From Salinigranum halophilum (GTDB lineage Archaea; Halobacteriota; Halobacteria; Halobacteriales; Haloferacaceae): a stretch of 64,000 bases of DNA. Below, in pieces: positions 63,715 to 64,000 of the stretch (its first letter is position 1; every line of letters begins with the position of its first letter). The DNA lies in assembly GCF_007004735.1 (NCBI RefSeq), contig NZ_SSNL01000006.1, forward strand, positions 558,001 through 622,000, written 5' to 3'. The notes beneath the pieces were generated by a model. That model was not told where the DNA came from, searched no databases, and saw only the letters and a list, made by a program, of their open reading frames with translations. The position numbers were made by a program, and so were the translations under genes.

Positions 63715-64000
63715 TGAGCGTCGTTAGCATCTCGATGCCCGAGGCGTTACTCGAACGCATCGACGAGTTCGCCGACGAACACGGGTACAGTGGGCGGAGC
63801 GAGGTCGTACGTGAAGGCACACGAACGCTGATTGAAGAGTTCCAGGGGCGAACTATCGACGGGCAGAAACAGATGTGTACAGTCACCGTGGTCTTCGAGT
63901 ACTGCCAACCCGCCGTCCAACAGCGTCTCACGGGAGTACACCACGAATACGATGCTATCGTCTCCGCGACTACTCATGCACACGTCCAGGACCAGTACTG
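63715..64000 (+). CDS. nikR: NikR-type ribbon-helix-helix metal regulator (partial, runs off the window)
   Basis: From ATG 63715 the first 95 residues read as a NikR: N-terminal ribbon-helix-helix (VVSISMPEALLERIDEFADE, then HGYSGRSEVVREGTRTLIEE) and an ACT-like metal-binding domain (VTVVFEYCQP, then LTGVHHEYDAIVSATTHAHV). The His residues in VHHEYD and THAHV correspond to the NikR metal ligands; the final Cys would lie beyond the window. NikR represses nickel uptake genes. Here it is divergent from CobW-like genes in a zinc-type island, so the sensed metal could be nickel, cobalt or zinc. Confidence 0.85.

Overview
The window is from a halophilic archaeon (class Halobacteria). Coding sequence is GC-rich with acidic proteins. 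Several families present are typical of or common in haloarchaea: TFB, a 7Fe ferredoxin remnant, a lone SufB, Tat lipoproteins, leaderless genes with a TATA box about 27-30 bp before the start codon, and ATGA gene overlaps. A ParA module, an iteron array, an integrase, a decayed transposase and many gene remnants suggest a megaplasmid or a plastic chromosomal region; the sequence alone does not decide which. No tRNA, rRNA or CRISPR array was seen.

Layout. 1-8.5 kb is a mosaic of intact genes (wHTH/partner pair, SufB, TFB, a small membrane protein, a PPOX-type flavoprotein, a SnoaL-like protein) and remnants (a second partner copy, a ferredoxin, two universal-stress fragments, a frameshifted hypothetical), plus a 113-bp MITE-like element. 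8.5-34.7 kb is a minus-strand operon of 19 genes encoding an extracellular contractile injection system (eCIS, Afp/PVC type): DUF4255 protein, carboxypeptidase-regulatory-like protein, sheath, two tubes, assembly protein, DUF6760 protein, AAA+ ATPase, DUF4157 protein, a disordered protein, LysM protein, hub, spike, PAAR tip, gp25, two J-type baseplate proteins, a gpI-type protein and a fibre-like protein. A membrane protein is divergent from it. 36.8-42.3 kb holds a PKD-repeat surface protein, a wHTH/zinc-ribbon regulator and a lipoprotein. 42.6-46.0 kb is a partition/integration module with an exact 13-bp iteron array upstream of parA. 46.4-48.1 kb is a dead IS4-type transposase.

48.2-64 kb looks like a metal-homeostasis island, most likely for zinc. 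It has a ZnuABC-type importer with a His-rich binding protein, three COG0523 (CobW-like) GTPases, a FeoB-like transporter split into GTPase and membrane genes, two FAD-dependent oxidoreductases, two paralogous DUF7124-like proteins, a C2H2 microprotein, MoaB, CbiL and a NikR-type regulator. It also encodes a ribosomal protein S14 paralogue that has lost two of its four zinc cysteines. In bacteria such zinc-free paralogues are a hallmark of zinc starvation. Two promoter regions share a short motif between the TATA box and the start codon, which fits coordinated repression.

The two strongest leads are (1) the archaeal zinc-starvation regulon with a C-minus S14 and a split FeoB-like transporter, and (2) the eCIS, whose sheath carries a ~350-residue Ig-like insertion and whose DUF4157 protein has a C-terminal domain that could be an effector.
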